A stretch of 64,000 bases of DNA from Companilactobacillus nantensis DSM 16982 (lineage in GTDB: Bacteria; Bacillota; Bacilli; Lactobacillales; Lactobacillaceae): the NCBI RefSeq assembly GCF_001435815.1, contig NZ_AZFV01000001.1:1-64000 (forward strand), given 5' to 3'. Below, in pieces: positions 8,226 through 15,491 of the stretch (the stretch's first letter is position 1; each line of letters starts with the position of its first letter). The notes beneath the pieces are model-generated. The model searched no databases, had not been told where the DNA came from, and was given only the letters and a program-made list of their open reading frames with translations. The translations under genes were made by a program, and so were the position numbers.

Positions 8226-8320
8226 AAGTTGGTCATCTATTAAAGAACTCGTTCATAGAACGCGTCTGTCAGCATTAAGAAATCAGACGTATTGCTGACG
8301 ACTCAGATTCGGTGTCATTT
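8226..8320 (-). repeat. Dispersed repeat copy C, with degenerate head-to-head half
   Basis: On the minus strand 8253-8274 reads TGCTGACAGACGC then GTTCTATGA, followed by a second block (TTTAATAGATGA, to about 8226) as in copies A and B. On the plus strand at 8291 TGCTGACGACTCAGATTC looks like a degenerate fourth copy facing it. Between them TCAGCA/TGCTGA and CGTCTG/CAGACG can pair in overlapping ways. The rest of 8077-8372 is AT-rich with short ATGGATA repeats and no gene that I can support. Confidence 0.5.
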
Positions 8321-8372
8321 AAATTTAATTGGACAAGTGATTATCAATATTCAAACTGTTTAGTCTTATATG

Positions 8373-8432
8373 ATCAGTCATTATACTTTGACTAATGAAA
8401 TCAGTCATTATACTTTGACTAATGAAATCAGT
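8373..8432 (+). repeat. Tandem 27-bp repeat, two full copies and a partial
   Basis: The unit starting ATCAGTCATTATACTTTGAC is present twice without mismatch (8373-8399 and 8400-8426) and begins a third time (ATCAGTAATAATACT). The second copy contains the stop codon of the small membrane protein encoded on the other strand. Confidence 0.9.
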
Positions 8433-8671
8433 AATAATACTGCTGACCAAATTAAAATGCCTATCCAGATTGTCAATAATAATGACCCAAATCCCATAAA
8501 CAAACTAATAATAGCTAAAATAAGAATAAGTTTTCTAATTGATGCAACAATTTGATAGTTAAAAAACATAGAAATGAACATTCCAATGTAGAAAATGATT
8601 TCAAAGAATATATGAGCAATTCCAGATAACAAACTATTTCTATTGATATGCTTAGCTGTTTTGCCAGTCAT
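8408..8671 (-). CDS. Small two-span membrane protein, unknown function
   Basis: This 87-residue protein has a short charged N-terminus, then two hydrophobic stretches (about residues 14-40 and 46-84, the second possibly two spans). The start is ATG 8671 with AAGGAA about nine nt upstream. I recognise no family. Its last five codons lie within a 27-bp tandem repeat, so the C-terminus may have been set by a duplication. No co-transcribed neighbour is visible. Confidence 0.55.
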   Translation of the reverse strand: MTGKTAKHINRNSLLSGIAHIFFEIIFYIGMFISMFFNYQIVASIRKLILILAIISLFMGFGSLLLTIWIGILIWSAVLLLISLVKV

Positions 8672-8867
8672 TGAATAGGTTTCCTTATAGTTATTTAGTT
8701 ACTTAAGTTTAGCAATGCACCCTATTATTTGCATTTAATTTTCCTGACTTATTTGTAAATTTTTCTTTACAAAAGAAAAAATCATAAGGTAAACTTTCAA
8801 CAAGACTATGTTACCAAGATCCAAGTTCACAATTATATCTTTAAAGAGATTCAGGAGGATTCAATTT

Positions 8868-9671
8868 TTGATAAGACACATTTTTTCAGACATGGATGGT
8901 ACGTTATTAAGTAGCAATGGCCATGTCAGCAACCACAACGTTAATACGATTAAAGATAGCCAAATTCCCTTCACCCTTGTTTCTGCTCGTGCACCAATGG
9001 AAATGGCGGAAACAATTGATAAATTAAGTTTGAAAGATCCCCAGATTGCTTTTAATGGCGGCTTGATTTTCAAAAAAACGGCTAATGAGTTACAAGTGCT
9101 ACGTGATGATCCATTAGCACTTGAAGATATTAAATCGATCATTCAACAAGTTAAGACAAATTTTCCGTCAGTCAGTTGCAGTTGCTACGATGTTGATCAC
9201 TAGTACTCCGATAAAAATGATGCGGGTATTAAATATGAGGCTGCTTTGACTGAGCAAAAAATTCAAATTATCGACTATGATACGTTGTTCAGTCACGATA
9301 AAAATTTTTATAAGATTATGCTGATTACATTTGATAATGATGAAATGGAACAGTTGAATACTTTCCTATTGAATCTTCAGAATCCTAATATCAGTATTAA
9401 ACGTTCTGGCAAAGAATACTTGGAAATTACTAGCAAGAAGGCCCAAAAGTCTAAGGGAATTAGATATATTCAAGCCCTTGAGGACTTGTTGAGAAATGAA
9501 ATGGCAGCCTTTGGTGATGGCCACAATGATTTACCAATGTTAACTTCTGTTGGTACACCAATTGTAATGGATAATGCTTTAGCTGAGATTAAGCAGCATG
9601 GAAAGTTCATTACTAAAACTAACGATGCTGACGGTGTTGCGTATGGAATAAAAAACTATCTTAAAAAATAA
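8868..9671 (+). pseudogene. Cof-type HAD hydrolase broken by one in-frame amber codon
   Basis: The reading frame from TTG 8868 (nine nt after AGGAGG) to 9671 would give a 267-residue Cof/YidA-type HAD phosphatase. Motif I (SDMDGTLLSS), motif II Ser (FTLVSARA), the motif III Lys region (KSKGIRYIQAL) and motif IV (FGDGHNDLPML) are all intact. A TAG at 9201-9203 interrupts it after residue 111, inside the cap domain; frame and homology continue directly after it. A single TGG-to-TAG change would explain this. The catalytic motifs are thus split over two fragments, so the product should be inactive. Sequencing error is the other explanation. Confidence 0.8.
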
Positions 9672-9675
9672 ATAA

Positions 9676-9718
9676 AAGCCATCAAACTTGGATTTTTACC
9701 CAAACTTGATGGCTTATT
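9676..9718. terminator. Bidirectional terminator
   Basis: AAGCCATCAAACTTGG (9676-9691) and CCAAACTTGATGGCTT (9699-9714) pair over 14 of 16 positions. A-rich and T-rich flanks allow it to end both the HAD gene and the convergent ATPase gene. Confidence 0.85.
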
Positions 9719-9727
9719 TTAATGTGA

Positions 9728-12415
9728 TTAGTTTTTCATAGTTCGGCGTTGAACTAATTTTACTAATTCAACAATCACAATCATTAGGATACCTGCTCCT
9801 AAGACGGTTAACCATTGAACTAGGTTTAACTCTGAAACGTGGAACAAACGGTTGAATCCGGGAACCATGATTGTTGCAGCAACCATAATGAATGATGCAG
9901 CAACACCAATATTAAACATTTTGTTCTTGAATGGGTGAATCTTGAAAATTGATTGATAGGTTGATTTAACGTTAAACGCATGGAACAACTGAATCAATGC
10001 CAAGGTTGCATATGCCATAGTTAAAGCATCAGCGTGCATAGCCGCATTTCCAGAATGGACTGGGAACATCAAAGCAATTGCATAAACACCTAGTGTAATA
10101 ACACCTTCTAAGATACCTTGGTAAATAATAGCTGAACCAATACCACCACTGAGAAAACTTGATTTACGACCGCGTGGTTTACGTTTCATAATATCAGGTT
10201 CAGTTGGTTCGACTCCTAAAGCGATTGCGGGGAACGTATCGGTTGCTAAGTTGATCCAGAGCAATTGAACTGGTAACAGAATATCCCAACCTAAGAGTGT
10301 CATCATAAATAAGGTTAAAACTTCACCTAAATTAGCTGATAATAAGTATTGGATTGATTTTTGAATATTTGAGAAAACCTTTCGACCTTCTTCAACAGCG
10401 ACAATAATTGTTGCAAAGTTATCATCAGCAAGTACCATATCGGAAGCACCTTTTGATACTTCGGTACCGGTAATACCCATACCAATACCGATATCAGCTG
10501 ACTTCAAGGCTGGGGCATCATTGACACCATCACCCGTCATTGCTACAACTTTCCCCTTCTTCTGCCAAGCATTGACAATTCTTACTTTATGTTCAGGCGA
10601 AACACGAGCGTAGACCGAATAGTTCTTAACCTTTTTGGCAAATTCTTGATCACTCATTTGGTCTAACTGGGCACCTGTAATAACAGCTGCATCATCACCT
10701 GGTTTAATGATACCAAGACGAGCAGCAATTGCTTCAGCAGTATCTTGATGGTCACCAGTAATCATTAATGGACGAATACCAGCATTCTTTGCATCGGACA
10801 CGGCTTTAGCAGCTTCAGGACGTTCAGGGTCAATCATACCGATTAAACCGGCAAAGATTAAGTCGTGTTCAATTGTATCGGAATTAACTTCTGTTGGTAA
10901 AGTATCAATTATTTTATATCCCATAGCCAAGACACGTAATGCTTGCGTAGCCATGGCTTTATTTTGTGTGAGAATCGCTGTCTTGTCGTCATCAGTGAAT
11001 GTTCGAACTTCCTCAGGTGTAGCTTGAATCTGAGTGATTCGTTGCAACAGCATATCTGGAGCACCTTTAACAGCAATGAAAAGTTTACCATTCGGTAATT
11101 GATGAATCGTTGACATGAGTTTTCTTTCAGAATCAAATGGTACTTCTGCAATTCGAGGTTCTTTTTTGAGTTCATCAGCGATTTGATAGTTGTGATCAAA
11201 TCCAAATTGAATCAAAGCAGTTTCTGTTGGATCACCCACTAAATTACCGTCGGCTTGAATCTTTGTATCATTGCTGAATGTCATAACTTGTAAAACTTTG
11301 TCCGCCCCAGATATCTTGGCATCAGCGTTTTGCAAATGACCGTATTGGTAAACTTTTTCGACAGTCATTTTGTTTTGGGTTAATGTACCTGTTTTATCAG
11401 ATGCAACAATATCAGTACTACCAAGCGTTTCGACGGCTGGTAATTTACGAACTAATGCTTTACGCTTAGCCATTCTTGTTGTACCTAAAGCTAAAATAAT
11501 TGTAACGATTGCTGGTAAACCTTCAGGAATAGCAGCAACAGCTAATGAAATAGCAGCTAATAACATATCGATGACTAGCTCATTCATTGGTAGCTCTGAA
11601 GGATTGTTGAAAATACCAACTCCAAAAATTACGGCAGCGATAATTAAAATTAACCAGGTTAAAGTTTTACCTAAAGTATTCAAATTATCTTGTAATGGTG
11701 TACTGCTGTCTTCGGCACGATTGATCATACCAGCAATGTGACCAACTTCTGTCTGCATACCAGTACCCACAACAACGCCAACACCACGACCATAAGTAAC
11801 GTTACTATTCATGTAGGCCATGTTTTTACGATCACCTAAAGCAATATCCTCATCAGGCAAAACCGTAATATCTTTTTCGACTGGAACGGATTCGCCAGTC
11901 AAAGCTGATTCTTCAATCTTCATTGAAGCTGAATCAAGTAATCGAATATCGGCGGGAACAATATCCCCAGCTTCTAAGAGCACAATATCTCCGGGGACCA
12001 GTTGTTCGCTACTAACAGCTTCTAATTGATTAGAACGCTTAACATGTGCCTCTGGGGTCGACATTTCCTTTAAAGCGTCTATGGCTTCTTCTGCTTTGGA
12101 CTCTTGGAAAACACCGAAAACTGCATTGATGATTACAACGGCTAAAATCAGTGCAGCGTCAGCCCATTCCTTGGCGACCACTCCAGAAATAAAGGCAGCA
12201 ACTAGTAAGACAATGATCATAAAATCTTTAAATTGGTTAAAAAATTTTTGAATCAAAGTCTGCTTTTTACCTTGGGCTAGGGCGTTAGGACCATATTCTT
12301 CTAAACGTTGTTTAACTTCAGACTCGCTTAAGCCCTCTTCACTAGTTTTGAACGTTTTTAATAAGGCATCTTTGGCGATGGCATAATAACGGGTCGTACT
12401 GTTTTGTTGTTTCAA
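9728..12415 (-). CDS. P-type cation ATPase, probable Mn2+/Ca2+ exporter
   Basis: This 895-residue P2-type ATPase pumps a divalent cation out of the cell. It shows TGES (173-176), PEGLPA (297-302), the phosphorylated Asp340 in DKTGTLT, and GDGVNDAP. Helices 5 and 6 keep the Ca-pump ligands (SANLGEVL; NLATDTFPAIALG). The start is TTG 12415, seven nt after AGGAGG; an apparent 38-residue N-terminal extension is riboswitch and terminator RNA, not protein. The manganese riboswitch upstream suggests that Mn2+ is the physiological cargo, as for Lactococcus YoaB; the ligand residues alone cannot separate Mn2+ from Ca2+. Confidence 0.92.
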   Translation of the reverse strand: MKQQNSTTRYYAIAKDALLKTFKTSEEGLSESEVKQRLEEYGPNALAQGKKQTLIQKFFNQFKDFMIIVLLVAAFISGVVAKEWADAALILAVVIINAVFGVFQESKAEEAIDALKEMSTPEAHVKRSNQLEAVSSEQLVPGDIVLLEAGDIVPADIRLLDSASMKIEESALTGESVPVEKDITVLPDEDIALGDRKNMAYMNSNVTYGRGVGVVVGTGMQTEVGHIAGMINRAEDSSTPLQDNLNTLGKTLTWLILIIAAVIFGVGIFNNPSELPMNELVIDMLLAAISLAVAAIPEGLPAIVTIILALGTTRMAKRKALVRKLPAVETLGSTDIVASDKTGTLTQNKMTVEKVYQYGHLQNADAKISGADKVLQVMTFSNDTKIQADGNLVGDPTETALIQFGFDHNYQIADELKKEPRIAEVPFDSERKLMSTIHQLPNGKLFIAVKGAPDMLLQRITQIQATPEEVRTFTDDDKTAILTQNKAMATQALRVLAMGYKIIDTLPTEVNSDTIEHDLIFAGLIGMIDPERPEAAKAVSDAKNAGIRPLMITGDHQDTAEAIAARLGIIKPGDDAAVITGAQLDQMSDQEFAKKVKNYSVYARVSPEHKVRIVNAWQKKGKVVAMTGDGVNDAPALKSADIGIGMGITGTEVSKGASDMVLADDNFATIIVAVEEGRKVFSNIQKSIQYLLSANLGEVLTLFMMTLLGWDILLPVQLLWINLATDTFPAIALGVEPTEPDIMKRKPRGRKSSFLSGGIGSAIIYQGILEGVITLGVYAIALMFPVHSGNAAMHADALTMAYATLALIQLFHAFNVKSTYQSIFKIHPFKNKMFNIGVAASFIMVAATIMVPGFNRLFHVSELNLVQWLTVLGAGILMIVIVELVKLVQRRTMKN

Positions 12416-12444
12416 AATAATCCTCCTCGTATTCGCTAAGGGAT

Positions 12445-12480
12445 AAAAAAAGACTTGCACGCTAAATAGCGTACAAGTCT
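12445..12480 (-). terminator. Riboswitch expression-platform terminator
   Basis: On the minus strand AGACTTG-ACGCTA pairs with TAGCGT-CAAGTCT, followed by T7. Its 5' arm overlaps the 3' arm of the aptamer closing stem, so ligand binding and termination should exclude each other. Confidence 0.88.
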
Positions 12481-12563
12481 CACTAATTAAGACAAAACCA
12501 GACCGAAGTCTTGCTGACGATTTTGTCACAGGTAACTTTGATTCTGCCAGTTACTCCCTTGTG
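12474..12563 (-). ncRNA. yybP-ykoY manganese riboswitch
   Basis: The minus-strand leader starts with CAAGGGAGTAACT, has the second loop element AAAATCGTCAGCAAGAC with a stable UUCG-capped helix (GACTTCGGTC), and ends in TGAGACTTG. These are the landmarks of the yybP-ykoY aptamer, which binds Mn2+. It begins at the predicted transcription start and is followed directly by a terminator, so it should act as an ON switch: Mn2+ stabilises the aptamer and lets transcription reach the ATPase. Confidence 0.88.
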
Positions 12564-12571
12564 TTGAAATT

Positions 12572-12600
12572 AGTATAAATGATATCTGGAGATAAAGCAA
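12572..12600 (-). promoter_or_regulatory. Promoter of the riboswitch-ATPase transcript
   Basis: On the minus strand TTGCTT (12595-12600) and TATACT (12572-12577) are 17 bp apart. Transcription would start near 12565, at the first base of the riboswitch. Confidence 0.8.
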
Positions 12601-12606
12601 TCGATT

Positions 12607-13338
12607 TCATTGGTTAATTTTCAATCGTTTGTTTCTAATTAGAATGAAGATTAAAGCAATTGAAAAGATAAATTCTATCGTAATAATAAATAGAGGGAAA
12701 ATACTAATTTCGATTGGCTGATTCGTTGATACTTTCATTAACATTTTTAATAAGACACCGGTATATATGAAATTAGATACCTTTTCAAAAAAGCCATTTG
12801 ATGCTCCAATTTGTGGTATTAGAATTAAAAATAAAATTGCGTAAACAATAATGTATGATGTATCAGATATTTTTTTCGATGAGATACCAATTAACAGTCC
12901 AATTATCAGGCTCATTATAGTCAAAATCGTTGTTATTATCATATATAAAATATATGAAATCAATTTCATCTGAACTCCACTTAACAGAGGTAAAGCCATA
13001 TTTATTCCCATTATTATTAGAAAAACTGGTATTAAAGTTGCAAACAAATATCCAGTATGATTATTTGAATTGGCAACTGAAGCTTTTAATCGATTCTTTT
13101 CTTTTTCTTGAGCGATGGGAATGCTTATCATCATTATAGTGGACATGATTGAATTGAAGAAAACTGTCATTATTAAAATAAATTGCCCTTTTTGCCCATT
13201 GAATGCTGCATTAGATAAAGTAACTTGAAGTACGACACTAAAAACAACTGCGATTATTGAACCTGTACCCAAGTAGAAATTTTTGAATATTACTCCAAAT
13301 TTTAGACGCAATAAATTTCTAAATTTATCAATATTCAT
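12607..13338 (-). CDS. ABC-2-type membrane permease without a neighbouring ATPase
   Basis: This 243-residue protein has about six hydrophobic spans and the amphipathic linker IAQEKEKNRLKAS after the second, typical of ABC-2 exporters of the NatB/YhgE kind. Such subunits normally pair with an ATP-binding protein, but none is encoded on either side. The upstream region carries a direct-repeat operator (13417-13495) that recurs upstream of the gene at 14197. Start ATG 13338 has a weak ribosome site (AAGAAGATC). It may use an ATPase from elsewhere, or be a remnant of a bacteriocin-immunity or efflux system. Confidence 0.65.
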   Translation of the reverse strand: MNIDKFRNLLRLKFGVIFKNFYLGTGSIIAVVFSVVLQVTLSNAAFNGQKGQFILIMTVFFNSIMSTIMMISIPIAQEKEKNRLKASVANSNNHTGYLFATLIPVFLIIMGINMALPLLSGVQMKLISYILYMIITTILTIMSLIIGLLIGISSKKISDTSYIIVYAILFLILIPQIGASNGFFEKVSNFIYTGVLLKMLMKVSTNQPIEISIFPLFIITIEFIFSIALIFILIRNKRLKINQ

Positions 13339-13416
13339 AGTAAGATCTTCTTTCCCTTCAAATAAATGATTTAAAATGCTAAATCAATTTTCACGAAGAA
13401 CTTACCATAATAAAAA

Positions 13417-13495
13417 AATATTAAATTGAAATAATTGAGAATTTACAGTCTTTTTACATTACAGTTCAACTTTACAATAATTTTATAAAGACATT
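13417..13495 (-). promoter_or_regulatory. Duplicated direct-repeat operator/promoter, copy 1
   Basis: On the plus strand TTTACA (13442-13447) recurs at 13453-13458 and again at 13471-13476; the first two are 11 bp apart. This is the spacing of sites for OmpR/PhoP-family response regulators. About 79 bp, including an AT-rich TAATAT -10 candidate, match copy 2 at 15108-15184 at roughly 85% identity. It lies 79-157 bp upstream of the permease start. Confidence 0.65.
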
Positions 13496-13515
13496 TAAGC
13501 TAATAAATCCCTATC

Positions 13516-13779
13516 TTAAATTTTGTTCCAGTCAATACCATTAGTGAGGTCAATTTCACCGGACTTGTCTTGCATTGCCTTATGAACTTTATTTAAGGTA
13601 CCATCATTCATTAAGTAAAGTGTTTCCGGAATTGCTCTATATTCTTTGACACTCATGATTACAGCTTGTGATGAACCCAATGAATCGAGTATTTCCATTG
13701 AAGTGTCTGTTTGATTAACGACTTTGATAATTTCGAGCAAGTTTTGTTGAGCATACTTCATTGATATTTGCTTAATCAT
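13516..13779 (-). CDS. Phd/YefM-type antitoxin-like protein, orphan
   Basis: This 87-residue protein has the Phd/YefM pattern: an N-terminal half that would form the dimeric DNA-binding fold (MKYAQQNLLEIIKVVNQ, then SSQAVIMSVKEYRAIPETLYLM) and a polar C-terminal tail that would wrap a toxin. The usual RelE/Doc toxin gene is missing on both sides. The start is ATG 13779 after AGGAGTACT. It could be a solitary regulator or a leftover of a lost module. Confidence 0.7.
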   Translation of the reverse strand: MIKQISMKYAQQNLLEIIKVVNQTDTSMEILDSLGSSQAVIMSVKEYRAIPETLYLMNDGTLNKVHKAMQDKSGEIDLTNGIDWNKI

Positions 13780-13922
13780 AGTACTCCTTTATGCAAAATC
13801 CAAAATGTCAAAAAGATATTGCTGTAAATTCTTGTGCTTGATTTCAAATGAAATTATACTACCTTTAATCCATTCATATTCGCAGTTCGCTACTTCAAAA
13901 ATTATTTTAGAAGATGATTAAA

Positions 13923-14096
13923 ATGAGTAAGAAAGTAGATTTTCTATTCAGAATGTTACTTCTGATTATGTTAATAATGGAATTGTATTTTATTTTTGTA
14001 TCAGGAAAATACTCACTAGCTTTTAATGCAATGATTCTGGTTTTGATCATTGCATACAATTACATTAAAAAGGAAAATCATAAAAATGAATTTTAA
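13923..14096 (+). CDS. Small two-span membrane protein, unknown function
   Basis: This 57-residue frame from ATG 13923 (or 60 residues from ATG 13914) encodes two hydrophobic stretches (about residues 5-26 and 31-49) and a Lys-rich C-terminal end. The ribosome site (AGAAG) is weak. A strong terminator 13 nt after the stop supports real plus-strand transcription. I recognise no family. Confidence 0.5.
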   Translation: MSKKVDFLFRMLLLIMLIMELYFIFVSGKYSLAFNAMILVLIIAYNYIKKENHKNEF

Positions 14097-14108
14097 ATAT
14101 TGAATCAA

Positions 14109-14154
14109 AAAATGAGATAATACTGAATTTTTGTGGTATTATCTCATTTTTTTT
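14109..14154. terminator. Strong terminator between convergent genes
   Basis: AAAATGAGATAATAC (14109-14123) pairs perfectly with 14136-14150 around a 12-nt loop, followed by T8. A-runs on the other side let it also serve the minus strand. Confidence 0.9.
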
Positions 14155-14196
14155 GCCTAATTTCAGATTTTGATGAAGGACTGATGTCGGTTCACC

Positions 14197-15045
14197 CTAT
14201 TTTTTCAATTTACTCTTAATAAGTTCATTCATTCCATCATTCATTTTTTTATCATCTTGCTCATTCCAATCATTCTCGGAGAATCCACTTGATTTTTCAT
14301 CTGATCCACCACCAAAAGACTTTGTTTCGGGTATTCTTCGATATAGTCCGTCATCATCTTGGAAAAAGGTAGACTTATTTACAAAGTTTATGTCCCAAAA
14401 CTCTCCAGGAATATTATTTGCTCCTTTAGGTGATTTAGAAATAATCATTGTAATCTTTTCTCCAGCCTTTGGTAAACGATTGTTACTATACTCAATCGTA
14501 ACTACCTCATCAGAAGAAGCTTCTGCTTTTGATACACCCATAAATTTCTTATCTGCTACTGGAGCTAACATTTCTTTCTTGGTGATATTTCCGCCTAAAA
14601 ACATTACGCGAATAGTCTTATTTTGTTTAGATTTATCCCCATGTAGAACCTGCCTCACGCCCACATTTGCAATTGTATACGGTTGACTGTTTGAAACATA
14701 GCTCTTTAAATCTGTTATTTCACCAATTATAGTTAACTGTCCAGAAGCAACCAACTTAGAAAAAGTAGACGGATATTTTACAAAAGACATTTCTGCTCCT
14801 GCCTGAACTTTTTCATGACTATAAAATTTACGATTAATTTGTTCAGCGGTTTTCTTATCAATAAATTTTTTTGGCAACTTCTGCTTCTGTTTTGATATCA
14901 CATGCTCATTGGTGATTTTTTTTGATCTGATATTACCATAGTATGTTGTAAAACCTGCAAACAATATTAGTGCAATAATACTGCTTACCATTAATCCCTT
15001 TTTCAATTTTCTGCTCCTTTTAATATGGATATTAATTTCTGACAA
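14197..15045 (-). CDS. Membrane-anchored extracellular protein, unknown function
   Basis: This 282-residue protein has a basic N-terminus (KRSRKLKKG), one membrane span (about 18-37), and an extracellular domain. The middle part (about 102-210: GQLTIIGEITDL, VRQVLHGDKS, VMFLGGNITKKEM) resembles the lipoprotein encoded at 16155 (GEGTIIKATVLNL, VDKVLTGNNK, FTAGGLIPKNNYM), so the two look like distant paralogues. The tail is rich in Ser, Gly, Asp and Lys. Start ATG 15045 lies behind AAAAGGAGC. Upstream is copy 2 of the direct-repeat operator shared with the ABC-2 permease. I know no function for this family. Confidence 0.75.
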   Translation of the reverse strand: MSEINIHIKRSRKLKKGLMVSSIIALILFAGFTTYYGNIRSKKITNEHVISKQKQKLPKKFIDKKTAEQINRKFYSHEKVQAGAEMSFVKYPSTFSKLVASGQLTIIGEITDLKSYVSNSQPYTIANVGVRQVLHGDKSKQNKTIRVMFLGGNITKKEMLAPVADKKFMGVSKAEASSDEVVTIEYSNNRLPKAGEKITMIISKSPKGANNIPGEFWDINFVNKSTFFQDDDGLYRRIPETKSFGGGSDEKSSGFSENDWNEQDDKKMNDGMNELIKSKLKK

Positions 15046-15107
15046 ACGATTTGAGAGTATAAATCATCTTTGATTGTTCTTGAATCTTAGTCTACTTAAA
15101 AAGAACA

Positions 15108-15184
15108 AATATTAAATTGAAATAATTAAGAATTTACAATCTTTTTACATTACGCCATATCTTTACAATAGATTTATAAACATT
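15108..15184 (-). promoter_or_regulatory. Duplicated direct-repeat operator/promoter, copy 2
   Basis: TTTACA at 15133-15138 and 15144-15149 (11 bp apart) and again at 15162-15167, in the same order and spacing as copy 1. The region is 63-139 bp upstream of the anchored-protein start. On the minus strand a TAATAT -10 candidate follows the last TGTAAA by 18 nt. Confidence 0.65.
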
Positions 15185-15261
15185 AGATTTATATTTGGTC
15201 AAAAAAATTTATTCAGTAAAAGAAGTATTATCTTTTAAAATTAGTGGCTTAAAATTCATAT

Positions 15262-15325
15262 TGCTGAGAGACGCATTCTATGAAACTTAAATGGGTACTT
15301 GCTCGTTTAATAAATGAACTTGGCC
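15262..15325 (+). repeat. Dispersed intergenic repeat, copy B
   Basis: The core 15262-15283 (TGCTGAGAGACGC then ATTCTATGA) is followed at 15303-15325 by CGTTTAATAAATGAACTTGG. It matches copy A at 20 of 22 core positions and lies about 210 bp upstream of the tyrosine recombinase gene. It is the main identifiable element in the 446-bp gap 15046-15491 besides the operator, hairpin and promoter listed separately. Confidence 0.6.
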
Positions 15326-15361
15326 TTAAAATTCATAATCGAATATTTGAGTTAAAATTTG

Positions 15362-15397
15362 AAAAAACAGGGGCTATTTGTAAGAAATAACCCCTGT
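15362..15397 (-). terminator. Hairpin with T-tract on the minus strand
   Basis: ACAGGGG and CCCCTGT close a stem of about 12 bp; on the minus strand six T follow. It would stop leftward transcription entering from the recombinase region, yet no minus-strand gene is visible there. It ends seven bp before the -35 box of the recombinase promoter. Confidence 0.6.
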
Positions 15398-15403
15398 AAA
15401 ACA

Positions 15404-15432
15404 TTGACGTATCAGTGTGTAAAAATTACAAT
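15404..15432 (+). promoter_or_regulatory. Promoter of the tyrosine recombinase
   Basis: TTGACG (15404-15409) and TACAAT (15427-15432) with a 17-bp spacer, 60 bp before the start codon. Confidence 0.8.
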
Positions 15433-15491
15433 ATATTTAAAGGGTCTATTTTTATAAATAACTTAAAAAGAGTCCCTACAAAGGAGTGCAT

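Noticed and set aside
9201-9245. Amber codon in the HAD gene as a recoding site (pyrrolysine or readthrough)
   Set aside because: No recoding signal is visible and such decoding is not known in lactobacilli; a point mutation or sequencing error is simpler.
12416-12529. N-terminal extension of the P-type ATPase
   Set aside because: The codons lie in the riboswitch and terminator RNA; a strong ribosome site precedes TTG 12415.
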